From Aphanothece sacrum FPU1 (GTDB taxonomy: Bacteria; Cyanobacteriota; Cyanobacteriia; Cyanobacteriales; Microcystaceae), in contig NZ_BDQK01000006.1 of assembly GCF_003864295.1 (NCBI RefSeq), forward strand, positions 1-64,000: DNA of 64,000 nt, written 5' to 3'. How positions within the stretch are numbered: position 1 is the first letter of the stretch; every line of letters starts with the position of its first letter. Positions 1 through 8,798 of this stretch are shown here, in pieces. The notes beneath the pieces are model-generated. The model did no database searches and was not told the DNA's origin. It worked only from the letters and a program-made list of their open reading frames with translations. The position numbers and the translations under genes are program-made.

Positions 1-1491
1 TGTAATGGTGTTAAAAATTCGCCCTGCTTTTTCTAAAGCTGGCCAACCTCCTGTTACCCAACGAGCTAAACTATAAGGAAGTGCTTCTAAAGTAGTTTCG
101 ACTCCATATTCACTCAACATCCGAAACTGTACAACTTCAAATTGTAATTGTCCTACTGCGGCTAATATGGGGTCACGTTTAAAGTCATCAGTAGAATACA
201 TAATTTGAATAGCCCCTTCTTCTCTTAATTCTTGAATTCCTTTTTGAAATTGTTTGAATTTGGAAGGATTAGGATTTTTCAAATAGGAAAATATTTCAGG
301 AGAAAAACAGGGAATGCCTTCATATTCTAATTTTTTCCCGTTATAAATTGTATCCCCAATAGCAAAGACTCCAGGATTATTTAATCCAATAACATCTCCT
401 CCATAAGCTTCTTCAATGGATGCACGATCTTGGGCAAATAATTTCTGAGGACGGGATAAACGGACGATTTTGCCTGTTCTTGCATGGTTAACCGTCATGT
501 CTTTTTCAAATTTACCAGTACACACCCGCACAAAAGCCACGCGATCGCGGTGTTTAGGGTCCATATTAGCTTGTAATTTGAAGACAAATCCTGTAAAATC
601 AGGATAAGTAGGGTCAATAACTCCGGCAGAAGAATTACGTCCTTCGGGTTTTAAAGCGTAGTCTAGAAACGCTTCTAAAAATAAATGCACCCCGAAATTG
701 GTCATAGCAGATCCAAAAAAAATGGGGGTTAATTTTCCTGCGTGAACTTCTTCTAAGTCGAGATCTCCCCCTAATTCTTCGAGAATTTCTAGGTCTTCTT
801 TAAATTGATAATAAAGCTCTTTATCAAGAAATTCCTCAATTTTGGGGTCGCCTAGCTTTATCGTCTGTTCCTGTGCCTGCTGACTACCGTGAGCGCGACG
901 TTCAAACAGGTGTATAGATTGTTGACGACGACTATAAACACCTTTAAAGCGATCGCCCATTCCTATGGGCCAGTTTACCGCATAAGTTTTGAGGCCTAAT
1001 TCTTTTTCAATTTCATCTAATAATTCGAGGGGTTCTCGACCCGGACGATCCATTTTATTAATGAAAGTAAAGATAGGAAGTCCGCGCATTCTACAGACTT
1101 CAAAAAGCTTTCTTGTTTGAGGTTCTAAACCTTTTGCTGCATCGATCAACATGACTGCATTATCAGCAGCAGCGAGGGTACGATAGGTGTCTTCACTAAA
1201 GTCTTGGTGTCCGGGTGTATCTAACAGGTTAATTTGAAAATTTCGATATTCAAATTGGAGGACGGTGGAGGTAATAGAAATTCCTCGTTGTTTTTCCATT
1301 TCCATCCAGTCGGAGGTAGCTTTGCGCTGATCTCGTCTTGCTTTGACTGCCCCTGCTTGGTGAATGGCTCCTCCATAGAGTAACAGTTTTTCGGTGAGGG
1401 TGGTTTTTCCTGCGTCGGGATGGGAAATAATCGCAAAGTTACGTCTTCTTTGCACTGCTTCTTGAATTTCTCTTTCTATTTCGTTGGACAT
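1..1491 (-). CDS. prfC: Peptide chain release factor 3 (RF3), 3' end beyond the window
   Basis: GTPase that releases RF1/RF2 from the ribosome after termination. The reverse strand reads 497 residues without a stop and runs off the left edge; RF3 is usually about 530 residues, so some 30-40 C-terminal residues are missing. Seen: P-loop HPDAGKTTL at residues 24-32, DTPGHQDFS near 83, NKMDR near 137, then the RF3-type domains II and III. The start ATG at 1491 gives the usual N-terminus with the [15 protein letters not shown] run; no clear Shine-Dalgarno precedes it. It is transcribed away from the tyrA cluster. RF3 is easily separated from EF-G by its short length and lack of EF-G domain V. Confidence 0.95.
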   Translation of the reverse strand, partial: MSNEIEREIQEAVQRRRNFAIISHPDAGKTTLTEKLLLYGGAIHQAGAVKARRDQRKATSDWMEMEKQRGISITSTVLQFEYRNFQINLLDTPGHQDFSEDTYRTLAAADNAVMLIDAAKGLEPQTRKLFEVCRMRGLPIFTFINKMDRPGREPLELLDEIEKELGLKTYAVNWPIGMGDRFKGVYSRRQQSIHLFERRAHGSQQAQEQTIKLGDPKIEEFLDKELYYQFKEDLEILEELGGDLDLEEVHAGKLTPIFFGSAMTNFGVHLFLEAFLDYALKPEGRNSSAGVIDPTYPDFTGFVFKLQANMDPKHRDRVAFVRVCTGKFEKDMTVNHARTGKIVRLSRPQKLFAQDRASIEEAYGGDVIGLNNPGVFAIGDTIYNGKKLEYEGIPCFSPEIFSYLKNPNPSKFKQFQKGIQELREEGAIQIMYSTDDFKRDPILAAVGQLQFEVVQFRMLSEYGVETTLEALPYSLARWVTGGWPALEKAGRIFNTIT

Positions 1492-1686
1492 ACTTGGGAG
1501 GAATAAGGGATTTCCTTTGTATAGTTTATCATAAAAATAGTCGAAATGCCATAATCAAGTAAATTTGGGGAAAATTAGCAAAAAAAATCATGAGTTAAGT
1601 TTTATTAAGGAGAATAAACTATCAAAACATTAAATCTATTAAACAATATAAAATAACTTAGGTATGACCCTATATAAAATATTCTC

Positions 1687-1965
1687 GTGTTACAACTTCT
1701 CTACACCTTCATACAAATAATACAACCCATCTTAGTCCCCATTTGCTTTACTGTTGCTTGGACATTCGTGTTAATGCTAGGATGGACAATGTTTAGTGCG
1801 ATCCGAGATACAACAAAAAAAGCCCAGACAATGCACCAAATTCCTTGTAGTAACTGTCAGTATTTTACTAATGATTATCGCTTAAAATGTACCGTAAATC
1901 CTCACTATGCTAATACAGAAGGGGCAATTAATTGTAAAGATTATCATTCAATCTCTTATTATTAA
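1687..1965 (+). CDS. Small conserved membrane protein, translationally coupled to tyrA
   Basis: A 92-residue protein with one or two N-terminal hydrophobic segments (about residues 5-38), then a cytoplasmic-looking tail with four cysteines, including CSNC near residue 54 and single Cys near 68 and 83. The spacing could bind a metal, but this is inference. The start is GTG at 1687. Its TAA stop shares one base with the tyrA ATG (TAATG), so the two are almost certainly one transcript with coupled translation. I recognise the type as a cyanobacterial conserved hypothetical but know no function. Confidence 0.7.
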   Translation: MLQLLYTFIQIIQPILVPICFTVAWTFVLMLGWTMFSAIRDTTKKAQTMHQIPCSNCQYFTNDYRLKCTVNPHYANTEGAINCKDYHSISYY

Positions 1966-2819
1966 TGAAAATAGGAATTATTGGATTAGGATTAATTGGG
2001 GGGTCGCTTGGTCTAGATTTACGCGATCGCGGCTATAATGTGTTAGGAGTATCTCGTAAAGAAAATACTTGTCAAAGAGCATTAGAAAAAGGAGTCGTTG
2101 ATCAAGCGAGTGTTAATTTAAACTTATTGGAAAGTGCAGAAATCATCTTTATTTGTACCCCAATAAGCTTAATTATTCCTACATTAGAACAATTAATTCC
2201 CCATTTAAACCCAGAAACAATTATTACAGACGTGGGGTCAGTGAAAACTCCAATTGTTGACAAATGTTCCAAATTATGGAATAAATTTATTGGGGGACAT
2301 CCCATGGCAGGGACAGCCGAACAAGGTATAGAAGCCGCCCAAAAAGACTTATTTAAAAATGCTCCTTATGTAATTACACCCACCGAAAATAGTCCATCAG
2401 ATGGGGTTAAACTATTAGAAAATATTGCTTTATCTTTAGGGTCAATTGTTTATCAATGTACCCCAGAAAATCATGATCAAGCCGTTGCTTGGATTTCTCA
2501 TTTACCTGTAATGATTAGTGCTAATTTGATTAATAGTTGTTTAGGAGAAAAAGACCCAATTATTTTAAAATTAGCTCAACAATTAGCCAGTTCAGGATTT
2601 AAAGATACCAGTCGAGTAGGAGGAGGAAACCCCGAATTAGGATTAATGATGGCTCAATATAATCAAGAAGCTTTACTAAAATCTTTAAGAAAGTATAGAG
2701 ATAATTTAGATCAAATTATTGGAGATATTGAATCAGAAAATTGGGAAAATTTAGATAAATTATTAGAAATTACTAACCAGAAAAGAGAGTCATTTTTAAC
2801 TTCAAGGCAACGAAAATAA
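1965..2819 (+). CDS. tyrA: Prephenate/arogenate dehydrogenase
   Basis: NAD(P)-dependent oxidative step of tyrosine biosynthesis; cyanobacterial members generally act on arogenate. The 284-residue protein starts with a Rossmann motif GLGLIGGSLG (residues 7-16), has the D-V-GSVK segment near residue 87 and GHPMAGTAEQG near 111, where the His is the catalytic residue of the family. No chorismate mutase domain is fused, and no ACT domain follows, which fits the short cyanobacterial type. The ATG overlaps the stop of the upstream small membrane gene by one base. Confidence 0.93.
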   Translation: MKIGIIGLGLIGGSLGLDLRDRGYNVLGVSRKENTCQRALEKGVVDQASVNLNLLESAEIIFICTPISLIIPTLEQLIPHLNPETIITDVGSVKTPIVDKCSKLWNKFIGGHPMAGTAEQGIEAAQKDLFKNAPYVITPTENSPSDGVKLLENIALSLGSIVYQCTPENHDQAVAWISHLPVMISANLINSCLGEKDPIILKLAQQLASSGFKDTSRVGGGNPELGLMMAQYNQEALLKSLRKYRDNLDQIIGDIESENWENLDKLLEITNQKRESFLTSRQRK

Positions 2820-3127
2820 GTTAACCCAGTTACTTGATAGAACAGTTTTTGCTTAAATTCTTTCAACAATTGACAGTGAACAATGGACAATTACCTCTAC
2901 CTAAAAAGTAAAGAGAGAAATAAGGGAAATTTTTTTTGATTTCTCCCCTTAAAAGAGGAGGCACTTCGGCGGCATTTCCTTTATGTCGGGGAACCCGCCC
3001 ACTTCGACTGCCTTGTCTTGGTGGTTCCCCCAAGGAGAAAGTGCCGTGGAGGTTTTAAAGCAAATTAACCAATTGTCAATTATTAATTGTCTATTGATAA
3101 TTACACCATTATATCATCAAGAGAACA
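2820..3127. other. Intergenic region with cyanobacterial palindromic repeat debris
   Basis: No gene is supported here. Around 2955-3055 there is a GC-richer block (cggcggcatttcc, gggaacccgcccac, ggtggttcccccaagg) of a kind often found between cyanobacterial genes. It opens a spurious 71-codon frame. The stretch at about 3062-3100 repeats caattgtcaattattaattg, another common non-coding motif. Confidence 0.5.
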
Positions 3128-3508
3128 ATGATTATGAGACATTTAACAGAAGCGAGAAAACAAGAAATTATTGCCGAAGTTTTAGCAGCAAGGTCTAATC
3201 GTGAACAATTTTTATTGTCGATGAAAGAACGGCAAAAGGAGGGGTTAAAAGTAGCAAAAAAATGCGCTAACTTCTTAAAAGAAAAGTACGGGGTAAGGAA
3301 GGTGGTTTTATTTGGTTCTTTATTGAATCATGAAAAAATGACGACCCATTCAGATATTGATCTGGCTGTTTGGGATTTACCTGAAACTGATTATTTTAAG
3401 GCGCTAGCAGATTTAGATTATGGACATCAATTTGAGGTGGATTTGGTAGAAATCCAAAATGCACGTCCTTATATTTTAGAAGCAATTCATCAAGGAGTTG
3501 AATTATGA
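3128..3508 (+). CDS. MNT-type nucleotidyltransferase, orphan antitoxin-like
   Basis: A 126-residue minimal nucleotidyltransferase. The N-terminal half is helical and basic; the catalytic pattern is VVLFGS followed by SDIDLAVWD (residues about 58-80), that is GS-x(n)-D-x-D, with a third acidic position in EVDLVEI near 105. In the MntA/HepT systems this family AMPylates and silences a HEPN toxin. No HEPN gene is next to it: the bases after the stop give only a five-codon frame before the Uma2 gene. The start may be the ATG at 3128 or the in-frame ATG at 3134. Either an orphan or a solo enzyme. Confidence 0.75.
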   Translation: MIMRHLTEARKQEIIAEVLAARSNREQFLLSMKERQKEGLKVAKKCANFLKEKYGVRKVVLFGSLLNHEKMTTHSDIDLAVWDLPETDYFKALADLDYGHQFEVDLVEIQNARPYILEAIHQGVEL

Positions 3509-3588
3509 GTATTTTGTGATTATTTAAGTGACGGAGATAATTAAACTATTATGTTGTATAGAGGATTCTAAATTTTCCCCGAAACATT

Positions 3589-4239
3589 ATGTTTGCTCTG
3601 GTATCACCTGAGAAAATTCAGTTACCAATAGGGGCCGTTGTGCGGTTGCCTGGGACTTGGCAGGATTATCAGATGTTACGTAAAAAGCGAGGAGATGGCT
3701 CAATTCCCCGAATCAAGTATCATTCTGGAGAAGTTTTGTTAATGTCTCCTCTACCTAAACATGGACGGGATGCTAGTTTAATTGCTGATATTATCAAAGT
3801 TCTCTTGGATTATGCGGGACTCGAATACGACTCTTTTACCCCAGTGACGATGGAATTACCCCAGGAAAGCGGCATTGAACCTGATTATTGCTTTTATATT
3901 GACCATTGGCAAGCGATTTCTGGCAAGGAACGCATCAACTGGCAGACTGAACCACCCCCTGATCTGGTTTTAGAAATTGATGTTACCAGTTATTCAGATG
4001 TTAATGATTACCTAGCATATCGAGTGCCTGAAGTTTGGCTATTGCGTAAAAATCAGTTATTGGTTTACCAGTTGCAAGGGACAGAGTATGTGATTCAAAC
4101 ACAAAGCCGTTATTTTCCCTATATTAAGCTTCTAGATGTAGTTTCCCGTTGTCGTCAAGTTGCTTATGAACGTAATACAAGTGCAGCTATTCGGGAACTT
4201 AAACGGCTATTAGAGGAAAGTTTGAAAAGAACCCTGTAA
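3589..4239 (+). CDS. Uma2 family (DUF820) predicted restriction-endonuclease-like protein
   Basis: A 216-residue protein with the Uma2 core, a PD-(D/E)xK fold very abundant in cyanobacteria and of unknown role. Seen: KYHSGEVLLMSPLPKHG near residues 43-60, the acidic EPDYCFYI near 95, and PPDLVLEIDVTSYSD near 127, where the D and E-x-D would form the nuclease site. It then ends with the YRVPEVWLL segment and a short helical tail. It is the one Uma2 copy in the window that looks complete without unusual extensions. Confidence 0.85.
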   Translation: MFALVSPEKIQLPIGAVVRLPGTWQDYQMLRKKRGDGSIPRIKYHSGEVLLMSPLPKHGRDASLIADIIKVLLDYAGLEYDSFTPVTMELPQESGIEPDYCFYIDHWQAISGKERINWQTEPPPDLVLEIDVTSYSDVNDYLAYRVPEVWLLRKNQLLVYQLQGTEYVIQTQSRYFPYIKLLDVVSRCRQVAYERNTSAAIRELKRLLEESLKRTL

Positions 4240-4268
4240 AGTAGATAAAAGTAATTTCTGCCCAGATT

Positions 4269-5672
4269 ATGGGTAATATAACAACTTGGATGGATACATT
4301 AACTTCAACCTTGTCTCTACTTAATTTCTATACACCCTTTCCTTTGTTAGCTACAGAAGGGGAAACAGCCGATAGTTCTTTTATCTTAGTTAGTGTACTA
4401 TTAAGCTTGGTAGTGATTTACTTTGCCAGTAAACTAGGAGGAGAAATCTGCTTGCGGATTAATCTTCCTCCCGTGTTAGGAGAATTACTTGGAGGGGTAA
4501 TCATCGGGGTATCTGCATTGGGGTTATTAGTCTTCCCTGAAAGTGGGGCCACAGCTAGTGACTCCCTATTGATGAAATTTTTAGAAGTCACCTCAAATAT
4601 TAACCCAGAAAGTCTACAATCCGTATTTTCTGCCCAAGGAGAAGTCATTTCTGTCCTGTCAGAATTAGGTGTCATTATTCTACTATTTGAAATCGGATTA
4701 GAATCTGATCTCAAAGAATTAATTAAAGTGGGGCCCCAAGCTGCGATCGTTGCGGTGGTGGGAGTCGTTGTACCCTTTGCTTTGGGAACCGTCGGATTAT
4801 TGTATTTGTTCCATCTATCGGTTATTCCCTCTGTCTTTGCTGGGGCCGCTTTAACCGCTACTAGCATCGGTATTACGGCCAAAGTTCTCTCAGAAATTGG
4901 TCGTTTGACTTCCTCAGAAGGTCAAATTATCATTGGGGCTGCAGTACTAGATGATATTTTAGGTATCATTGTCTTAGCTGTTGTGTCCAGTTTAGCTAAA
5001 ACTGGGGAAATTCAGGTAATTAATATCGTTTACCTGATAATCAGTGCGGCCACATTTCTCATTGGTGCGATTTTAATTGGACGATTATTAAGTCCTTTTT
5101 ATGTCAAATTAGTTGATTCTATGAAGACTAGAGGGCAGCTTTTGCTTGTTTCTGTGATCTTTGCTTTTGTCTTGTCTTATATTGCCCAAATCATCCAATT
5201 AGAAGCCATTCTAGGTTCATTTGCTGCTGGATTAGTTTTAGCTGAAACAGAAAAACGCAAAGAACTCGAAGAACAAATCCTTCCTATTGCTGATCTTTTC
5301 GTTCCCATTTTCTTTGTGTCTGTTGGGGCAAAAACAGATTTAAGTGTGTTAAATCCGGCTATTCCTAGTAACCGAGAAGGATTAATTATTGCTGCGTTTT
5401 TAATCGTTGTGGCTATTTTTGGCAAAGTTGTTACCGGATTTACCCTTTTTGGGAACCCCAACTTAAATAAACTTGCGATCGGTGTGGGAATGATTCCGCG
5501 AGGAGAAGTAGGATTAGTCTTTGCGGGTGTGGGTTCTGCAAGTGGGGCCCTTTCTCCTGCGACGGATGCGGCTATTATCATGATGGTAATTTTGACTACT
5601 TTTGTCGCTCCTCCGTTGTTACGGATAGTGTTTAAAGAACCTGTTTCAACTCCTCAAGAAGCAAAATCTTGA
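4269..5672 (+). CDS. CPA2-family cation:proton antiporter (NapA/KefB-like membrane domain)
   Basis: A 467-residue integral membrane protein with about 12-13 hydrophobic segments. It moves a cation (Na+ or K+) against H+ across the plasma or thylakoid membrane. The LPPVLGELLGGVIIG segment (about 64-80) and the later GFKxLAIGVGMIPRGEVGLV-like segment (GMIPRGEVGLVFAG near 408) are typical of the family. There is no C-terminal TrkA-N (KTN) domain, so it resembles the short NhaS/NapA group rather than full KefB. The ATG at 4269 precedes the first hydrophobic stretch; an in-frame ATG lies eight codons on. Single gene between Uma2 and the amidase. Confidence 0.88.
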   Translation: MGNITTWMDTLTSTLSLLNFYTPFPLLATEGETADSSFILVSVLLSLVVIYFASKLGGEICLRINLPPVLGELLGGVIIGVSALGLLVFPESGATASDSLLMKFLEVTSNINPESLQSVFSAQGEVISVLSELGVIILLFEIGLESDLKELIKVGPQAAIVAVVGVVVPFALGTVGLLYLFHLSVIPSVFAGAALTATSIGITAKVLSEIGRLTSSEGQIIIGAAVLDDILGIIVLAVVSSLAKTGEIQVINIVYLIISAATFLIGAILIGRLLSPFYVKLVDSMKTRGQLLLVSVIFAFVLSYIAQIIQLEAILGSFAAGLVLAETEKRKELEEQILPIADLFVPIFFVSVGAKTDLSVLNPAIPSNREGLIIAAFLIVVAIFGKVVTGFTLFGNPNLNKLAIGVGMIPRGEVGLVFAGVGSASGALSPATDAAIIMMVILTTFVAPPLLRIVFKEPVSTPQEAKS

Positions 5673-5738
5673 ATTTAGGGGTTAGGGGTTAGGGTTTAGG
5701 GTTTAGGGGTTAGGGATTGGGGACTAGGGACTAGGAAC
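5673..5738. repeat. Imperfect heptamer tandem repeat (TTAGGGG/TTAGGGT)
   Basis: About nine imperfect 7-bp units of the TTAGGGG/TTAGGGT/ACTAGGG type directly after the antiporter stop. It looks telomere-like only by accident; such runs are common between cyanobacterial genes. Confidence 0.8.
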
Positions 5739-5756
5739 AACAAAATTCTCCTCACT

Positions 5757-5797
5757 CCATCACCCCATCACCCCATCACCCCATCACCCCATCACTC
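5757..5797. repeat. 8-bp tandem repeat (CATCACCC), five copies
   Basis: Five near-perfect copies of an 8-bp unit. A different 8-bp tandem lies upstream of the DUF1269 gene (about 22365-22415) and a third at 16488-16566, so an 8-bp period recurs in this genome. Confidence 0.85.
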
Positions 5798-5920
5798 CCC
5801 ACTGAAACTTAGACAGACATTTATGCGTCTGGATGGGTTGATCAGTCAGACGGTTGCAACTAACCTTGAATTTTTGTAACTTGTGTCAAAGAGGTCTTAT
5901 TGTCAACAGGAGCAACCATC

Positions 5921-7765
5921 GTGAGATTTCGCTGGCTACTACTGAGTATCTTAAGCAGCCTATTATTAGCCCTGCCGGCCCAAGCAGGTAAACTGTTATT
6001 TTGGCGTTTTGAATCCAACCAAAATCGCCTAATTTTCACTACAGACTCACGAGTTCAACCCAGGGCCCAATTAATCCCTAATCCTACTCGTATTGTCTTA
6101 GATTTGCCAGGAATTGTACTAGGAAGACCCGGTGTAGTTCAGTCCATTGGAGGAGCGATTAAAAGTATTAGGGTAGGACAGTTTAACTCTCAGATGACCC
6201 GTTTAGTCATTGAAATGGCCCCCGGATACACGGTTGATCCCACTCAAGTGAGAGTCAGAGGTATTTCTGCGACTCAATGGGCTGTAGAACTGCCTACTCC
6301 CCAAAGAATTGACCGATCTACCCCTTCCCCTAACCCTCTACCATCTCCTAATAATCCTGAACCCTTACGTCCCCTAAATCCTAATACACCCTCTCAACAA
6401 TCGAATGACTTTCAAGTGACCCGTAATGGATTATTTGTCCGTCTCGATCGCAATGGTAGAGACAATCAAATTCGCTCTAGAAGGAGCGACAATAAGCAAA
6501 GTATTGAATTCACCCTACCAGGGGCTTCTCTGCCGCAAACGCTAATAAATCAAACTAGATCAGTTAATGATTATGGGGTAAGTGACATCAGCTTTGAGCA
6601 AACTAATAATTCACCTCCAGAAGTCCGTATTACCTTAAAGGTGTCAGCCGATAGTCCCGACTGGCAAGCTTATTATTCTCGTGTAGGGGGTTTAGTGTTA
6701 CTGCCCAAAGGGGGATTATCTCAGGTACAAGGTCTTAGACCTCCCCAACCGTCTCCAGATGTCAATCCTCGTTCTAATAATGGGCCACAAAACCAAAATC
6801 CGACCATTTTGGGCATTCAATTAATTAACAATAATACTCAGTTGATTATTCAGGCGGATAGGTCAATACGCGGGACAGGCAATCTTAATCGGCGTACTGG
6901 AGTTTACGAAATTCGTATTCCTAATGCTCAACTGGCTGAATCAATACAAGGCCCCGAATTAGGGAATAATAGCCCGATTTATCAGTTAAAAGTGCGTCAA
7001 GCGGATGCTAATACGGTGATGATTTTAGTCCAACCGTCTCTAGGCATCCGTTTTGGGGGGTTGACTCAACCTAATCAACAAACTATAGCGCTAGATATTC
7101 GCTCTCTACAAGCTTCTTTCCCCCCTGGAAACCCTACTAATATCCCCATTCCTCCTCCTTCTAATCCGTCTTTTCCTCCTTTTGAACCTGATCCGTCTAA
7201 TCCCTCTTCTGGTAATCCTAGAGGAAGGATTTTAGTGGTGATTGATCCGGGTCATGGGGGTAAAGATCCAGGGGCGGTTGGATTAGAAGGATTACAGGAA
7301 AAAGATGTTATTTTGCCGATTTCTCTGGATGTAGCTCAATTGTTAAGGCAAGGGGGCGTAGATGTTATGATGACTCGTAATTCGGATTATTTTGTCAGTC
7401 TTCAGGGACGGACGAATATAGCTAATCAAGCTAGGGCTAATATTTTTGTTAGTATCCATGCTAATGCGGTTGGTGGGGGGCGATCAGAGGTTAATGGTTT
7501 GGAAGTGTATTATTCGGGTAATAGAGAGTTAGCCGATGCTATTCACCGCAGTATTATTCGTAGTATTAATATGCGCGATCGCGGTGTTAGACAAGCCCGA
7601 TTTTATGTATTAAGAAATGCAAGAATGCCGTCTTCTTTAGTGGAAGTTGGTTTTGTGACCGGATCGGAAGATAATCCTCGTTTACAAGATCCGGCTTATC
7701 GTCGTCAAATGGCTGCCGCGATCGCTCAAGGAATTTTCGATTATATTCGACAAAAAAGATTTTAA
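5921..7765 (+). CDS. amiC: N-acetylmuramoyl-L-alanine amidase with AMIN domains
   Basis: Periplasmic zinc hydrolase that cuts the amide bond between MurNAc and the stem peptide; in filamentous relatives AmiC-type enzymes open septal junction pores. I choose GTG 5921: an AGGAG at 5908-5912 lies eight bases upstream and the product begins MRFRWLLLSILSS, a clean signal peptide ending near AQA. A TTG at 5900 would only add seven residues. Order: signal peptide, AMIN domain (about 25-110), Pro/Asn-rich linker, a second AMIN-like region (about 290-400), a Pro-rich linker, then an Amidase_3 catalytic domain with VVIDPGHGGKDPGA, LQEKDV, SIHANA and SSLVEVGF, carrying the zinc His/Glu/His and catalytic Glu. 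Confidence 0.93.
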   Translation: MRFRWLLLSILSSLLLALPAQAGKLLFWRFESNQNRLIFTTDSRVQPRAQLIPNPTRIVLDLPGIVLGRPGVVQSIGGAIKSIRVGQFNSQMTRLVIEMAPGYTVDPTQVRVRGISATQWAVELPTPQRIDRSTPSPNPLPSPNNPEPLRPLNPNTPSQQSNDFQVTRNGLFVRLDRNGRDNQIRSRRSDNKQSIEFTLPGASLPQTLINQTRSVNDYGVSDISFEQTNNSPPEVRITLKVSADSPDWQAYYSRVGGLVLLPKGGLSQVQGLRPPQPSPDVNPRSNNGPQNQNPTILGIQLINNNTQLIIQADRSIRGTGNLNRRTGVYEIRIPNAQLAESIQGPELGNNSPIYQLKVRQADANTVMILVQPSLGIRFGGLTQPNQQTIALDIRSLQASFPPGNPTNIPIPPPSNPSFPPFEPDPSNPSSGNPRGRILVVIDPGHGGKDPGAVGLEGLQEKDVILPISLDVAQLLRQGGVDVMMTRNSDYFVSLQGRTNIANQARANIFVSIHANAVGGGRSEVNGLEVYYSGNRELADAIHRSIIRSINMRDRGVRQARFYVLRNARMPSSLVEVGFVTGSEDNPRLQDPAYRRQMAAAIAQGIFDYIRQKRF

Positions 7766-7771
7766 CTTTTA

Positions 7772-8179
7772 TTACTGAAATAAATCTAAGGGAAAATGTC
7801 CATAAGTTCCTGTTAATTTATCGTCTTCAGATTGACAAGAAATCAAAACCCCTCGATAACTTCCGCTATAAGAATCTGTATAATAAGACATTTTATGGGT
7901 ACTAAATTTAATATAAATAGGACTATCATTTATATCTGATAGGTTAGGGTTAATTTGAGGAATATAACCTAATGCTTTGAGATAACTTTCTAACGCTTCA
8001 AATCCTTGTTGATAATTATTGGCACAAACTCCAAAATTTTCTGATGCTGAAAGACTGACAAGTAATTTAATTGCCTGTCTTAACTGTTCTTTGTCTGTTT
8101 CTGATTCAATTATTTTAATGTCAATACAGCTATATTCTTTGAGAATTTTTAACGCTTCATCTATGGTTAGAGTTGTCAT
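7772..8179 (-). CDS. Conserved cyanobacterial protein, DUF1824-like
   Basis: A 135-residue soluble protein. The N-terminus is helical and the C-terminal third contains YSGSYRGVLISCQS, which I associate with the cyanobacterial DUF1824 family (assignment from memory). No function is known. The start ATG at 8179 overlaps the end of the upstream small gene by 23 bases, and the stop lies only six bases from the convergent amidase stop. Confidence 0.65.
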   Translation of the reverse strand: MTTLTIDEALKILKEYSCIDIKIIESETDKEQLRQAIKLLVSLSASENFGVCANNYQQGFEALESYLKALGYIPQINPNLSDINDSPIYIKFSTHKMSYYTDSYSGSYRGVLISCQSEDDKLTGTYGHFPLDLFQ

Positions 8180-8363
8180 AATAATTTCTATTTAGGTAAG
8201 TAATTGTCTCCAACTGATCTATCAGTTGGCGTAATTGGGGAGAATTGATTTTGCCAGGATCGAGAAAGGTGACGAGAACTTGGGAGCGATCGCTAATATC
8301 TTGTGGTAGCTCGGTGAACAGGATTTGCCCATCCTGATAAATGCCTTCGATGGTTTTTAGCAT
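8157..8363 (-). CDS. Small antitoxin-like protein
   Basis: A 68-residue product from ATG 8363 (a TTG at 8393 would add ten residues). The first 40 residues, MLKTIEGIYQDGQILFTELP onward to VLVTFLD, match the small beta-rich proteins that sit before PIN toxins in cyanobacteria (AF2212-like antitoxins, from memory). The C-terminal part overlaps the next gene in another frame and may be altered. No PIN partner follows; a DUF1824-like gene does. Confidence 0.5.
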   Translation of the reverse strand: MLKTIEGIYQDGQILFTELPQDISDRSQVLVTFLDPGKINSPQLRQLIDQLETITYLNRNYYDNSNHR

Positions 8364-8413
8364 AAGTTGCCGTTTGGTTGGTTTCCCCTTCAATTCTATC
8401 AGCTAACTTCAAA

Positions 8414-8574
8414 GGCCCGGATCTGTGGTGATAAGTAAAGCTTATAGTTCGTAGGGTGGGTTAGACGCGGCTATGATTTTGATGAAAAACTAATAAGTTT
8501 TAAGGCGCGTCGTAACCCACCATATAAAGTATTGTAGCTGATTATACATTTTATACCAAGATGTTGGGAGAGCC
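8414..8574 (-). repeat. MITE-like dispersed repeat, copy A
   Basis: On the reverse strand this matches the copy at 41963-42127 almost base for base through the core (ggtataaaatgtataatc, tggtgggttacgacgcgcc, gccgcgtctaacccaccc). One end keeps GGCTCTCCCA; the other is degenerate (GGCCCGGATC instead of GGCTCTCCCG). It sits directly against, and truncates, the methyltransferase relict at 8575-8770. Confidence 0.85.
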
Positions 8575-8770
8575 AATCTTTAGCGTTTAAAAGTTTATAA
8601 TCAACTAAATAACCTAAATCTTCCAAAGCATAAATAATTGTTTCTAGTGTTTTGCCTTGTTGATGATGAATTAAATGCTTAACATTTTCTAGAATAACAA
8701 CAGGTGGTCTTATTCCCAAAAAAATTAAAGGCGGAATGTGAAATAAATAACGAGATTGAGTCCCTCCCAT
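8575..8770 (-). pseudogene. Fragment of a DNA (cytosine-5-) methyltransferase (middle part)
   Basis: From ATG 8770 the reverse strand reads a segment with PPVVILENVKHLIHH, the ENV motif (motif VI) of C5 cytosine methyltransferases, followed by the LEDLGYLVDYKLLNAKD segment. Reading then runs straight into repeat copy A, where the family would continue with FGVPQNRERIF. Neither the N-terminal SAM-binding part nor the C-terminal recognition domain is adjacent. The open frame of 111 codons that spans it is therefore a fusion of relict and repeat, not a gene. Confidence 0.8.
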
Positions 8771-8798
8771 TTTTTCGTTTTTTTTAACGAAGAGCGAG

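Noticed and set aside
2983-3198. 71-codon plus-strand frame starting MSGNPPTSTALSW
   Set aside because: It lies in common cyanobacterial repeat DNA and overlaps the nucleotidyltransferase start; wording is that of a recurrent artefact.
5673-5738. Telomere-like TTAGGG repeats
   Set aside because: The chromosome context is bacterial and the repeats are imperfect; they are ordinary intergenic tandem repeats.
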